Of a stretch of DNA of 64,000 nucleotides, positions 17,871 to 26,432 are shown in pieces (the stretch's first letter is position 1; each line of letters starts with the position of its first letter). This stretch comes from Streptomyces sp. GKU 895 (GTDB taxonomy: Bacteria > Actinomycetota > Actinomycetes > Streptomycetales > Streptomycetaceae). Made by a program: the position numbers and the translations under genes. The stretch lies in assembly GCA_002027195.1 (NCBI GenBank), contig MWJO01000014.1, positions 49,666-113,665 of the forward strand, written 5' to 3'. The notes below the pieces were generated by a model, which was not told the DNA's origin, did no database searches, and saw only the letters and a program-made list of their open reading frames with translations.

Positions 17871-18452
17871 TCAGTCCAGCAGTGCCAGCGCCTGTTCCGC
17901 CGCGTCCCGCACCCTGGCCGGGTCGGGCGACGCCTTGCCCACGACCTTGAGGCCCTGGAGCAGCACCAGCAGCATGCGCGCGAGGGTCAACGGGTCGCGG
18001 CCCTCGGGCAGTTCGCCCTGCGCCCGGGCACGGACCAGGCCCGAGTGCAGCACCGTCTCCACGTGGTCCCAGTTCCGCTCGACCTGCCGGGCCGCCGCCG
18101 GGTCGTGCGGGGCGAGCTCTGCCGCCGTGTTGGTGATGAAGCAGCCGTTCAGGCGCAGGTTCTCGGCGGTGGCCTCGTCGGCGTAGCGCCGGACGAGCGC
18201 GCGGACGGCCGGCAGGACCGGGCCCGGCTGGGACAACTCCCCGAGCAGGTCCGGCAGCCGTTCCTGATAGCGCTCCAGCGCCTTCAGGTACAGCTCGTGC
18301 TTGTTGCCGAAGGTCGCGTAGATGCTCGCGCGGCCGATGCCGAGGTGCTCGACGAGGTCGGCCATCGACGTCGCCTCGTAGCCGCGCCGCCAGAACAGCT
18401 CCAGAGCTGCCTGCAGCGCGGCCTCGGGGTCGAACTCCTTGGTCCTGGCCAT
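17871..18452 (-). CDS. TetR/AcrR-family transcriptional repressor
   Basis: 193 residues. The N-terminal TetR helix-turn-helix is clear: FDPEAALQAALELFWRRGYEATSMADLV, then GIGRASIYATFGNKHELY. The C-terminal part (RLNGCFITNTAAELAPHD, VLLQGLKVVGK) is of the TetR_C type common among regulators of SDR or oxidoreductase genes. It is upstream of the SDR gene on the same strand, and matching operators precede both genes, indicating autoregulation plus control of the SDR. Confidence 0.93.
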   Translation of the reverse strand: MARTKEFDPEAALQAALELFWRRGYEATSMADLVEHLGIGRASIYATFGNKHELYLKALERYQERLPDLLGELSQPGPVLPAVRALVRRYADEATAENLRLNGCFITNTAAELAPHDPAAARQVERNWDHVETVLHSGLVRARAQGELPEGRDPLTLARMLLVLLQGLKVVGKASPDPARVRDAAEQALALLD

Positions 18453-18476
18453 GGGAAGCAGCCTAGGGTGATCTGG

Positions 18477-18492
18477 AACGATCGGTCAAGAA
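18477..18492. promoter_or_regulatory. predicted TetR operator 2
   Basis: AACGATCGGTCAAGAA, the reverse complement of most of operator 1, lies 25 nt upstream of the tetR ATG at 18452. Position and sequence match support autorepression. Confidence 0.65.
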
Positions 18493-18508
18493 GGCTGCCG
18501 CAACGGCA

Positions 18509-18859
18509 CTACGCGGCCCGCACCTGGTACGTCGCGATCCGTACCGTCTCGTCGTCCAGGCACTCCCCGGTCTCCAGGTCGAAGCGCTGCTTCAGCAGGG
18601 GCGAGGCCACGAAGGCCCGTCCCCGGAGCGTGCCGGTCAGACCGCGGGAGAGGACCGCCGCGCCGCCGAACGGGTCGCGGTTGTCGACGGCGTACAGCTT
18701 GCCCGCGCGGTCGCGGAACAGGGCCACCTGGCGGCCGTCGGGCAGCAGGGCCGCGACTCCGCGGCCCGGGAGCAGGACGTTCAGGTCGCAGACCGTGAAC
18801 CAGCTGTCGTCGAGCTGGAGTTGGACCTTCAGGTCGGTGGTCTCGGGTGCCAGGGTCAT
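18509..18859 (-). CDS. nirD: nitrite reductase small subunit NirD
   Basis: 116 residues of the NirD Rieske-like fold, the partner of NirB in NADH-dependent assimilatory nitrite reduction to ammonium. Visible family features are WFTVCDLNVLLPGRGVAALL, VALFRDRAGKLYAVDNRDPFGGA and SPLLKQRFDLETGECLDD. As usual for NirD, the Cys/His ligands of a true Rieske [2Fe-2S] cluster are absent. The start overlaps the nirB stop by 4 nt (ATGA), so it is the last gene of the operon. Confidence 0.94.
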   Translation of the reverse strand: MTLAPETTDLKVQLQLDDSWFTVCDLNVLLPGRGVAALLPDGRQVALFRDRAGKLYAVDNRDPFGGAAVLSRGLTGTLRGRAFVASPLLKQRFDLETGECLDDETVRIATYQVRAA

Positions 18860-21471
18860 CGCTGGGCGGTTCCTTCCAGGACGTCTTCAGCAGGGCGCAT
18901 GCCGATGGACAGCAGCGGCAGGTCGGGCTTGATCTGGTCGCGCTCGGGGACGAAGCCGACGACCGGGTCGGGGGTGTCGGGGGCGTTCACGAAGGACACG
19001 AACCGGGCGAGCTTCTCGGGGTCGTTGATGGTGTCGGCCCACTCGTCGCGGTAGTGCGCGACGTGGTTGGCCATCAGGCTCTCCAGCTCCTCGCAGATGC
19101 CGAGGGAGTCCTCGACGACCACGTCACGGACGTGGTCCAGGCCGCCCGGGATGCGCTCCAGCCAGGTCGAGGTGCGCTCCAGGCGGTCGGCGGTGCGGAT
19201 GTAGAACATCAGGAACCGGTCGATGAGCTTGATGAGTTCGGCGTCGGAGAGGTCCTGCGCGAGGAGGTCCGCGTGGCGCGGGGTGGCGCCGCCGTTGCCG
19301 CCGACGTACAGGTTCCAGCCGCCGGAGGTGGCGATGATGCCGAAGTCCTTCGACTGGGCCTCGGCGCACTCACGGGCACAGCCCGAGACCGCCGACTTCA
19401 GCTTGTGCGGGGAGCGCAGGCCCCGGTAGCGCAGCTCCAGGTCGATCGCCATGCGGACCGAGTCCTGGACGCCGTAGCGGCACCAGGTCTGGCCGACGCA
19501 GGACTTCACCGTGCGCAGGGACTTGCCGTACGCGTGGCCGGACTCGAAGCCGGCGTCCACCAACCGCGTCCAGATCAGCGGGAGCTGTTCGACGCGGGCG
19601 CCGAACATGTCGATCCGCTGACCGCCGGTGATCTTCGTGTAGAGGCCGAAGTCGCGGGCGATCTCGCCGATGACGATCAGACCCTCCGGGGTGATCTCAC
19701 CGCCGGGGATGCGCGGGACGACCGAGTAGGAGCCGTTCTTCTGGAGGTTGGCCAGGAAGTGGTCGTTGGTGTCCTGGAGGGCGGCCTGCTCGCCGTCGAG
19801 GACGTAGACGTCGGCGCCGATCGTCGGGGCGAGGGAGGCGATGATCGAGGCGACCGCGGGCTTGCAGATCTCGCAGCCCTCGCCGCCCCTGGCCTCGTCG
19901 CGGCCGTACCGGTCGAGGAGGTCCTGGTAGGTGTTGATGCGCAGGGCGAGGACGATCTCGTACAGCTCCTCGCGGGTCTGCCCGAAGCAGCCGCACAGGC
20001 CCTTGTCGACCTCGATGCCGGACGCCTCCAGCTCGGCGTTGACCAGCTGGCCGAGAACCTTGACGCAACTGCCGCACGTCGTGCCGGCCTTGGTGCACTT
20101 CTTCACCTCGGGCACGGTCGTGCACTGGTGGTCGGTGACCGCGGCGCGGATCGTGCCCTTGCGGACGTTGTTGCAGGAGCAGATGATCGCGTCGTCCGGC
20201 AGCGCGCTCGGGCCGAGCTGGACGGACTCGCCGGCACCGGCGGGCAGCACCAGCGACTCGGGGGAGACCGGCGGGACCGAACCGGTGAACGCCTTCAGCG
20301 TGCCGTAGGCCTCCGCGTCGCCGACCAGGATGCCGCCGAGGAGCGTGCCGTCGCGGCCGATGACCAGCTTCTTGTACAGCCCCGCGCGGGAGTCGGAGTA
20401 GACGACGTCCAGGCAGTCCTCGGTGGTGCCGTGCGCGTCGCCGAAGGAGGCGACGTCCACGCCGAGCAGCTTCAGCTTGGTCGACAAGTCGGCGCCCGCA
20501 AAAGCCGCTTCGTCCGACGCGATGGTCGCGGCTGCCGTCTCGGCCTGCTCGTAACCGGGGGCGACCAGGCCGTACACCCGGCCGTCGGCGGCCAGCGCGC
20601 ACTCGCCGATCGCGAAGACGCTCGGGTCGTTCACCGTGCGGCACTGCTCGTCGACGGTGATGCCGCCGCGCTCGCCGACCGTGAGTCCGCAGTCGCGGGC
20701 CAGCTGGTCGCGGGGGCGGACACCGGCGCTGAACACCACCAGGTCGGTGGCGAGTTCGGAGCCGTCGGAGAGCTTCATCCCGGTGACGGCGCCCGTCTCG
20801 TCGACGACGATCTCCTGGGTGCCGACGCCCGTGTGGACGCTCAGGCCCATCTCCTCGATGGTCCGCAGAAGGGCCGCGCCACCGCCCTCGTCCACCTGCA
20901 CCGGCATCAGACGCGGCGCGAACTCCACGATGTGGGAGGTCAGTCCGAGCCCCTTGAGCGCGCCGGCGGCCTCGAGGCCCAGCAGACCGCCGCCCACCAC
21001 GGCACCCGTCGTCGAGTTCTTGGCGTACTCCTCGATCGCGAGGAGGTCCTCGATCGTGCGGTAGACGAAGCAGCCGGTGGCGTCCTTGTTCGGGACCGGC
21101 GGGACGAACGGGAAGGAGCCGGTGGCGAGGACGAGGATGTCGTAGCCGAAGACCTGGCCGGACTTCGCGGTGACCCGCTTCGCCTCGCGGTCGATCGTCT
21201 CGGCCGGGTCGCCGACGTACAGCTCGATGCCGTGCGCCTGGATGAACTCCATGTCCGTCAGGGACAGGTCCTCGGGCGTCTTGCCCGAGAAGTACGAGGT
21301 GAGGGCGACGCGGTCATAGGCCGGGCGCGGCTCCTCGCACAGCACGACCACGCGGTGGGTGGCGGTCAGGCCGCGCTCGGCGAGCGCCTCCAGGAAGCGC
21401 TGGCCGACCATGCCGTGGCCGACGAGGACGATCGTGGGGGTGGCCTCCGTGGCCTCCGGGCGGGCGGTCAT
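18856..21471 (-). CDS. nirB: assimilatory nitrite reductase [NAD(P)H] large subunit NirB
   Basis: 871 residues carrying out six-electron reduction of nitrite to ammonium. Order: FAD/NAD(P) oxidoreductase domain (IVLVGHGMVGQRFLEAL at the start, VVGGGLLGLEAAGAL), a BFD-type [2Fe-2S] domain with C431-x-C433-x32-C466-x2-C469, then the siroheme/[4Fe-4S] reductase domain with C658-x5-C664 and C698-x3-C702 (SCVGQTWCRYG, GCARECAEA). The complete ligand set suggests an active enzyme. Start is the ATG at 21471, overlapping the upstream stop by 1 nt. The open frame extends to 24114 only by read-through in a GC-rich antisense frame. Confidence 0.96.
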   Translation of the reverse strand: MTARPEATEATPTIVLVGHGMVGQRFLEALAERGLTATHRVVVLCEEPRPAYDRVALTSYFSGKTPEDLSLTDMEFIQAHGIELYVGDPAETIDREAKRVTAKSGQVFGYDILVLATGSFPFVPPVPNKDATGCFVYRTIEDLLAIEEYAKNSTTGAVVGGGLLGLEAAGALKGLGLTSHIVEFAPRLMPVQVDEGGGAALLRTIEEMGLSVHTGVGTQEIVVDETGAVTGMKLSDGSELATDLVVFSAGVRPRDQLARDCGLTVGERGGITVDEQCRTVNDPSVFAIGECALAADGRVYGLVAPGYEQAETAAATIASDEAAFAGADLSTKLKLLGVDVASFGDAHGTTEDCLDVVYSDSRAGLYKKLVIGRDGTLLGGILVGDAEAYGTLKAFTGSVPPVSPESLVLPAGAGESVQLGPSALPDDAIICSCNNVRKGTIRAAVTDHQCTTVPEVKKCTKAGTTCGSCVKVLGQLVNAELEASGIEVDKGLCGCFGQTREELYEIVLALRINTYQDLLDRYGRDEARGGEGCEICKPAVASIIASLAPTIGADVYVLDGEQAALQDTNDHFLANLQKNGSYSVVPRIPGGEITPEGLIVIGEIARDFGLYTKITGGQRIDMFGARVEQLPLIWTRLVDAGFESGHAYGKSLRTVKSCVGQTWCRYGVQDSVRMAIDLELRYRGLRSPHKLKSAVSGCARECAEAQSKDFGIIATSGGWNLYVGGNGGATPRHADLLAQDLSDAELIKLIDRFLMFYIRTADRLERTSTWLERIPGGLDHVRDVVVEDSLGICEELESLMANHVAHYRDEWADTINDPEKLARFVSFVNAPDTPDPVVGFVPERDQIKPDLPLLSIGMRPAEDVLEGTAQR

Positions 21472-22685
21472 CAGGAGCCTCCATCGTTGGTGAGCAGGTG
21501 GAGCAGGGGGCCGTCGTCGGGGAGCGGCTCTGCTCCCTCCCAGGCGCGGGCGAGCGCGCCGACGGTGCCGAGTTCGCCGACGAGGACCCCGCCGACCAGG
21601 CGGTCGTCGCGGACGACGACCTTGCGGTAGGTGCCGCGGGTGGCGTCCGTGAGCTGGACGACGTCGTCCCCGGGCCGCGCCTCGGTCTCGCCGAACGCGG
21701 CGAGGTCGAAGGGGGAGTCCGGGCCGGTCAGCGTGAGCCGGGTCAGGGAACGGGTGCCGGTGTAGCGGGCGTTCGTCCGGCCCGCGAGCAACTCGGCGAG
21801 CACATCGGCCTGTTCGAGGGCCGGGGTGGCCAGTCCGTACAGCACGCCGTCGTGCTGGGCGCAGTCGCCGATGGCGTGGATGTACGGGTCGGAGGTGCGC
21901 AGTTCGTCGTCGACGACGATGCCCTTGCGGATCTCCAGGCCGGCGTTCCAGGCCAGGCCCGCGCGCGGGTGGACACCGCAGGCCAGGACCACGAGGTCGG
22001 CGTCGAGGGCGTAACCGTCGGACATCTCGACCGAGCGCACCGCGCCGCCGACGACCCGGACGTCGCGCACCCGGCACTCGGTGTGGATCTCCACGCCGAG
22101 GTCCTTCAGATGCCGCTGGACCAGCTTCGAGGCGCTCGGGTCGAGCTGGCGCTCCATGAGCCGCTCGCCCTGCTGGGCGAGGACCACCTGGGCGCCACGC
22201 TGGGCGAGCGCCCGGGCGGCGGAGACGCCGAGCAGCCCACCGCCGATCACGACCGCCTTCACGCCCGGCCGTACCTGCTTGGACAGGCCCAGGCAGTCGT
22301 CCATGGTGCGGAAGGCGTGGACGCCCTCCGGCAGGACGTGGTCCGGGTTGAACAGCCCGCGCAGCGGCGGCAGCACCGGGTTGGAACCGGTCGCGAGGAC
22401 CAGCGTGTCGTATGCGATCTTCGAGCCGTCCGCGCACTCGACGGTCCGGGCCTCGCGGTCGATGCCGGTGACCCGGGCGCGGGTGAGCTGCGCCGGCGCG
22501 GGCAGCGCGATCACCTCGGGGCTGTAGCGCCCGGCCAGCACTTCGGCGAGGAGCACCCGGTTGTACGGGCGGTGCTCCTCCTCGCCGATCAGCGTCACGG
22601 GCGTGCCGAGCTCGCCGAGCCGCCGGGCGAGACGGACGCCCGCGAGGCCGGCGCCGATCACCACCACACGCGTATTCGAGGTCAT
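21471..22685 (-). CDS. FAD-dependent oxidoreductase, first gene of nitrite reductase operon
   Basis: 404 residues with the two-dinucleotide fold of NirB's own N-terminal half: GAGLAGVRLARRLGELG (FAD), ATGSNPVLPP, IGGGLLGVSAARALAQRG (NAD(P)), and AIGDCAQHDGVLYGLATPALEQ. It lacks the [2Fe-2S] and siroheme domains, so it looks like a duplicated flavoprotein module. It may carry electrons for the nitrate reductase or NirB. It is translationally coupled to nirB (TGATG). A GlnR-like box lies upstream. Confidence 0.88.
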   Translation of the reverse strand: MTSNTRVVVIGAGLAGVRLARRLGELGTPVTLIGEEEHRPYNRVLLAEVLAGRYSPEVIALPAPAQLTRARVTGIDREARTVECADGSKIAYDTLVLATGSNPVLPPLRGLFNPDHVLPEGVHAFRTMDDCLGLSKQVRPGVKAVVIGGGLLGVSAARALAQRGAQVVLAQQGERLMERQLDPSASKLVQRHLKDLGVEIHTECRVRDVRVVGGAVRSVEMSDGYALDADLVVLACGVHPRAGLAWNAGLEIRKGIVVDDELRTSDPYIHAIGDCAQHDGVLYGLATPALEQADVLAELLAGRTNARYTGTRSLTRLTLTGPDSPFDLAAFGETEARPGDDVVQLTDATRGTYRKVVVRDDRLVGGVLVGELGTVGALARAWEGAEPLPDDGPLLHLLTNDGGS

Positions 22686-22708
22686 GCCTAGGAGCGTGCG
22701 GTGCCGGT

Positions 22709-22746
22709 GTTACCCGACCGCATCGCGTCTGTTTCCCGCGAGGAAC
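22709..22746 (-). promoter_or_regulatory. predicted GlnR box upstream of nitrite reductase operon
   Basis: Four pentamers occur at exact 11-nt spacing: GTTAC (22709), GCATC (22720), GTTTC (22731) and GGAAC (22742). On the minus strand this reads GTTCC-n6-GAAAC-n6-GATGC-n6-GTAAC, close to the known Streptomyces GlnR layout GTnAC-n6-GAAAC repeated. It lies 24-61 nt upstream of the first gene's ATG at 22685. GlnR control of nirB is established in the genus; this site is a prediction. Confidence 0.6.
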
Positions 22747-22881
22747 GCTGCCCTCCCCCTTGCCGGGGTGTGGATGTGAGGGTTCGGGACGGGCGTCGGG
22801 GGTGCGTTGTGAGGTGACCGGAGCCTGCCGGCGGCCCGGGTGATTGGACGCTGCACGTATCCCGTCCATAAAGTCCCGACC

Positions 22882-23664
22882 ATGCCCGACATACCCCTGA
22901 CCACCGTCGTCGTCCTGTGCCTGGCGGCCCTGGCGGCCGGCTGGATCGACGCCGTGGTCGGCGGCGGTGGCCTGCTCCTGCTCCCGGCCCTCCTCCTCGG
23001 CCTCCCGCCCGGCACCCCGGCCGCGCACGCCCTCGGCACCAACAAGGCGGTGGCCATCGTCGGTACGTCGGGCGCGGCGGTGACGTACGCCCGCAAGGCG
23101 CCCGTCGACGTGAGCCTCGCCGTCCGTATCGGGCTGGCCGCCCTCGCGGGGTCCTCGGCGGGCGCGTTCTTCGCGGCCGGGATGAGCACGGAGGTGCTCA
23201 AGCCGGTGATCATGGTGGTGCTGGTCGGGGTGGGGACCTTCGTCATCCTCCGCCCCGCCTTCGGCACGGCGCCCGCGACCGGCCCGGCCACCCGCCGCCA
23301 GGTCCTCGCCGCGATCGGCCTCGCGGGCCTCGGCATCGGCTTCTACGACGGGCTGATCGGCCCCGGCACCGGCACCTTCCTGGTCCTCGCCCTCACCGCG
23401 GTCCTCCACCTGGACCTGGTCACCGCGTCCGCCACCGCGAAGATCGTCAACTGCTGCACCAATGCCGGCGCGCTCGCGATGTTCGCCTGGCAGGGCGCGG
23501 TGCTCTGGCAGTTGGCGGCACTCATGGCCGTGTTCAACCTGGCGGGCGGCACCCTCGGCGCGCACACCGCCCTGAAGAAGGGCAGCGGGTTCGTCCGGGT
23601 CGTGCTGCTGACGGTGGTGTTCGCGCTGGTGGCGAAAATGGCGTGGGAGCAGTGGGTGGCCTGA
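22882..23664 (+). CDS. TauE/SafE-family sulfite/organosulfonate exporter
   Basis: 260 residues, strongly hydrophobic, with the about eight membrane helices of the TauE/SafE family. Typical residues are AAGWIDAVVGGGGLLLLPALL at the N-terminus, HALGTNKAVAIVGTSGA, and in the second repeat GFYDGLIGPGTGTFLVLAL and ATAKIVNCCTNAGAL. It probably exports small anions such as sulfite; next to nitrite assimilation it might handle nitrite, but that is speculation. The ATG at 22882 starts directly at the family N-terminus; an upstream in-frame ATG at 22840 is less likely. Confidence 0.9.
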   Translation: MPDIPLTTVVVLCLAALAAGWIDAVVGGGGLLLLPALLLGLPPGTPAAHALGTNKAVAIVGTSGAAVTYARKAPVDVSLAVRIGLAALAGSSAGAFFAAGMSTEVLKPVIMVVLVGVGTFVILRPAFGTAPATGPATRRQVLAAIGLAGLGIGFYDGLIGPGTGTFLVLALTAVLHLDLVTASATAKIVNCCTNAGALAMFAWQGAVLWQLAALMAVFNLAGGTLGAHTALKKGSGFVRVVLLTVVFALVAKMAWEQWVA

Positions 23665-23679
23665 CGTTACGGTGACCTC

Positions 23680-24213
23680 ATGGCGACCCAGGTGATCGTG
23701 CTCAACGGCGGTTCCAGCTCCGGCAAGTCCGGGATCGCGCGGTGTCTTCAGGCGGTACTGCCGGACCCGTGGCTGACCTTCGGCGTCGACTCGCTGATCG
23801 AGGCGATGCCCGGCGAGGGGGTCGGCATCGAGTTCGCGGCCGACGGCTCGGTGGAGGTCGGCCCCGCGTTCATGGCGCTGGAAGCGGCCTGGGCCCGCGG
23901 GATCGCCGCGATGGCCCACTCCGGCGCCCGGCTGATCATCGACGACGTGTTCCTCGGCGGCGCGGCGACCCAGGAGCGGTGGCGCCGGGTCCTGGACGGC
24001 CTGGACGTCCTCTGGGTCGGCGTCCACTGCGAGGCGGCGGTGGCCGCGGGCCGGGAGATCGCCCGCGGGGACCGGGTGCGCGGGATGGCGGAACAGCAGG
24101 CGGAGCTGGTCCACCGGGGCGTGGTCTACGACGTCGAGGTCGACACCGCGCGCGCCGAGTCGCTGGAGTGTGCCCGCGCCGTCGCCAAGGCCGTGGTCAG
24201 CGGCTCCCCGTGA
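23680..24213 (+). CDS. chloramphenicol phosphotransferase-like (CPT) kinase
   Basis: 177 residues of the CPT family, a P-loop kinase fold that phosphorylates the primary hydroxyl of chloramphenicol. The Walker A is GGSSSGKS (10-17), followed by [11 protein letters not shown] with the putative catalytic Asp37, and a lid-like [20 protein letters not shown] with arginines. Most Streptomyces homologues are not proven resistance genes, so the real substrate may differ. It follows tauE by 15 nt and could be co-transcribed. Its 3' end overlaps the convergent sortase gene by 17 nt. Confidence 0.88.
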   Translation: MATQVIVLNGGSSSGKSGIARCLQAVLPDPWLTFGVDSLIEAMPGEGVGIEFAADGSVEVGPAFMALEAAWARGIAAMAHSGARLIIDDVFLGGAATQERWRRVLDGLDVLWVGVHCEAAVAAGREIARGDRVRGMAEQQAELVHRGVVYDVEVDTARAESLECARAVAKAVVSGSP

Positions 24214-24830
24214 GATGAGCGAAGACCACCACGTTCCCCTGGTAGCCGGTCGCCCGTGAGTAGCCGCCGCCGCAGGTGATCACCCGCAGCTCGGGGCGGT
24301 GGGCCGCGCCGTACACCTTGGCGTCGGGGAAGTCGTCGGCGTCGTAGACCTCGACGGAGTCGACGGAGAACACGGCCGTGGTGCCGTCGCGGCGTTCCGT
24401 CTCGATGGTGCTGCCCTTCTTCAGGGCGCCGAGGTCGTAGAAGACGGCGGGCCCGTCGGCGTTGTCGACGTGCCCGGCGATGATCGCGGTACCGGTCTCA
24501 CCGGGGGTCGTGCCGGCCTCGTACCAGCCGGCGAGGTTCTTCTTCGCGGCCGGCGGGACGTCGAGGCTGCCGGTCGGGGTGAGCCCGAGGCCCGTCAACG
24601 GCGCGTCCACCCGGATCGAGGGGATGCGGATGCGGTCGGGCGGGGAGGGCGGCAGCGGAGGGGCGAGCGCAGGTCGGTGCGACCGGCGCGGGCCTCGGAC
24701 TCGGCCGGCTGCGGCGGGGCGTGCGTCGCGGCGCCGCTGCGCAGCAGCCACGCACCCGTGCACAGGCGACCAGGGTGACGGCCGCTATGACGACGTTGCC
24801 GGCCCGGCCGGCCCTGCTGAAGCTGCGCAC
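24197..24830 (-). pseudogene. class F sortase, two single-base frameshifts
   Basis: The catalytic domain is intact: IRIPSIRVDAPLTGLGL, IIAGHVDN (catalytic His), VITCGGGYSRATG (Cys and Arg) and NVVVFAHL. The N-terminus lies in another frame from a GTG at 24830 (VRSFSRAGRAGNVVIAAVTLVA), then the frame shifts near 24757 to CTGAWLLRSGAATHAPPQP, and again near 24661 into the catalytic frame. Each shift is repaired by adding one C. Both fall in short C-rich runs, so sequencing error is at least as likely as true decay. An internal start would lose the membrane anchor. The gene sits downstream of a secreted protein with an unusual C-terminal signal. Confidence 0.8.
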
Positions 24831-24857
24831 AACGAGCCTCCTGGACGGTGGACCCGC

Positions 24858-24896
24858 CCCCCTCCGGGCCGCGAGGGGCGTCGGACCCGGAGGGGG
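24858..24896. terminator. 11-bp hairpin between secreted protein and sortase genes
   Basis: CCCCCTCCGGG (24858-24868) is the exact complement of CCCGGAGGGGG (24886-24896) with a 17-nt loop. It lies between two minus-strand genes and may attenuate read-through from the secreted-protein gene into the sortase gene. Confidence 0.6.
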
Positions 24897-24938
24897 AGGG
24901 ACATGCGGTACCGGCGGACGGACAGCGGAGGGTGTCCG

Positions 24939-25460
24939 TCAGATCCCGTCGCCTCTCGCCCGGCGATGCAGGAGCCAGGTACCGCCCGCGGCGGCGACGG
25001 CGAGAGCCGCCACGCCGGCCGCGGTCTGCACGGGGTCGGGGCCCAGAGCGCCACCGACCCCCGTCTTCACACTTCCTCGGGGATACACCTGCTGCCGCGT
25101 CGACGTCATCGTGACCACGAGGTCGCCGGTGACCCGTTTCCCGCTCTCCGCGCAGGTCGCGACGATCTCGTACGTCCCCGGCTGCGCGCTCTCCGGCACC
25201 TCGAACTGCCCGATCGCGTCCTGCTCGTGCGTGCTCGGCGCGAGCGTGAACCGCCCGGCACCGACCGCGCTCGCGTCGCCCTCCGCCGTGCCGTCGTCAC
25301 CGCAGGCCGCGGTGTTGACCGTGACCTGCCCGCCCGGCGCCACCGAGGAGGGGTACACCTCCAGGGTCCCGGCACCGGCGGCGTACACCGGCGCGGTGGC
25401 CAGCCCAGCGGCCGCGACGGCGAGCGCGGTGCCGGTGAGCAGACGGGCGGTACAGCGCAT
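24939..25460 (-). CDS. secreted protein with C-terminal membrane anchor, sortase-linked
   Basis: 173 residues: signal peptide (TGTALAVAAAGLATAPVYA), an immunoglobulin-like ~95-residue domain with two cysteines (NTAACGDDG, VATCAESG) and a PPGT/QPGTYEI-type strand, then a short linker GSVKTGVGGALGPDP, a hydrophobic helix and HRRARGDGI. The tail has the shape of a cell-wall sorting signal without LPxTG; KTGVGG is the candidate recognition motif. Its position directly before a class F sortase suggests it is that enzyme's substrate. No known enzyme function is visible. Confidence 0.8.
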   Translation of the reverse strand: MRCTARLLTGTALAVAAAGLATAPVYAAGAGTLEVYPSSVAPGGQVTVNTAACGDDGTAEGDASAVGAGRFTLAPSTHEQDAIGQFEVPESAQPGTYEIVATCAESGKRVTGDLVVTMTSTRQQVYPRGSVKTGVGGALGPDPVQTAAGVAALAVAAAGGTWLLHRRARGDGI

Positions 25461-25708
25461 CGGGTGCTCCTTCGAGCGATTCGGTGTCCCCTGCCCTTCC
25501 GAGGTAAGTGGCAGCGGGCCGCCCGCGCTTCCTGAGGGAGTGTCAGAAATGTGGTGAATGGGTGTCAGGTCGGCGTGAAGGGGGCCTGATCGTCCGGAGT
25601 TTCAGCAGGTCACCGCCGTACGGCAGGGGGGTCGCGGAAGAGAACCCGAAGGGCGCAGAGCGCGCGTGCGACCGGGTGACCCGCCTGTCGCGACGATGCG
25701 CGACGACT

Positions 25709-25768
25709 CGCGGCGACGGCGCGTGGCGACGACGTGGGGCGATGAACCGCGGCGACGGCGCGTGGCGA
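25709..25768. repeat. direct repeat in FMN reductase upstream region
   Basis: A 21-nt unit beginning CGCGGCGACGGCGCGTGG occurs at 25709-25729 and 25748-25768 (39-nt period), with a partial third copy CGCGGCGACGAC at about 25774. It fills part of the ~360-nt gap 25461-25823, which otherwise shows only the operator at its right end. Confidence 0.6.
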
Positions 25769-25785
25769 TGACCCGCGGCGACGAC

Positions 25786-25810
25786 TTGACCTCGACCAAA
25801 CTTGAGGTAT
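25786..25810 (+). promoter_or_regulatory. MerR/SoxR-type operator and promoter
   Basis: ACCTCGACCAAACTTGAGGT (25789-25808) is a 20-nt dyad (ACCTC/GAGGT, with CGA/TTG next to it) overlapping a -35-like TTGACC (25786-25791). This is the layout of promoters activated by MerR-family proteins such as SoxR. It lies 16 nt upstream of the FMN reductase start. No MerR-family gene is in the window, so the regulator must act from elsewhere. Confidence 0.6.
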
Positions 25811-25823
25811 CAGCCTGTACCGC

Positions 25824-26422
25824 ATGCCTATGACAGACACGCTCGTCTCCGATGCCCCGCTCCACGTCACCCTCGTCGTCGGCAGCAACCGGCACGGCCG
25901 GTTCGGCCCGGTGGTCGCCGACTGGCTCCTCGGCCGGATGCGCGACCGGGACGACCTGATCCCGGACGTCGTCGACGTGGCCGACGTCCATCTCCCCACC
26001 AGCCTGACCCCGACCCCCGAGGCGACCGCCGCCCTTGCCGACGTCACCCCGAAGCTGGAGGGCGCCGAGCCTTCGTCGTCCTCACCCCCGAGTACAACCA
26101 CTCCTTCCCGGCCGGCCTGAAGAACCTCGTCGACTGGCACTACGCGGAGTGGCGCGCCAAACCGGTCGCCCTCGTCTCCTACGGCGGCCTCGCGGGTGGT
26201 CTGCGAGCGGTCGAGCACCTGCGGCAGGTCTTCGCCGAGCTGCACGCGGTGACCGTCCGGGACACGGTCTCCTTCCACAACGCGGGCGCGTCCTTCGACG
26301 ACACCGGCCGCCTGAAGGACCCCTCGGGCCCGGACGCGGCGGCGAAGACGATGCTGGATCAGCTGGTGTGGTGGGGGAAGGGTCTGAGGGAGGCGCGGGC
26401 GAGGCGCCCGTACGGGGCGTAA
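25824..26422 (+). pseudogene. NADPH-dependent FMN reductase, one frameshift
   Basis: The first part (from 25824: PLHVTLVVGSNRHGRFGPVVADWL) is the flavodoxin-like phosphate-binding loop GSNRxGRFG of NADPH-dependent FMN/azo reductases. Near 26070 the frame shifts; the second frame continues AFVVLTPEYNHSFPAGLKNLVDW, with the FMN-contact TPEYNHSFP motif, then SYGGLAGGLRAVEHLRQ. Restoring one G in GAGCC(TTC) rejoins them to a full ~199-residue protein. The MerR/SoxR-like operator upstream suggests redox or quinone induction. The single-base loss may be a sequencing error. Confidence 0.85.
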
Positions 26423-26432
26423 GAGCGTTCGG

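Noticed and set aside
21472..24114. Open frame extending nirB to 24114 on the minus strand
   Set aside because: It crosses the FAD oxidoreductase, tauE and CPT genes; the family N-terminus of NirB starts at 21471.
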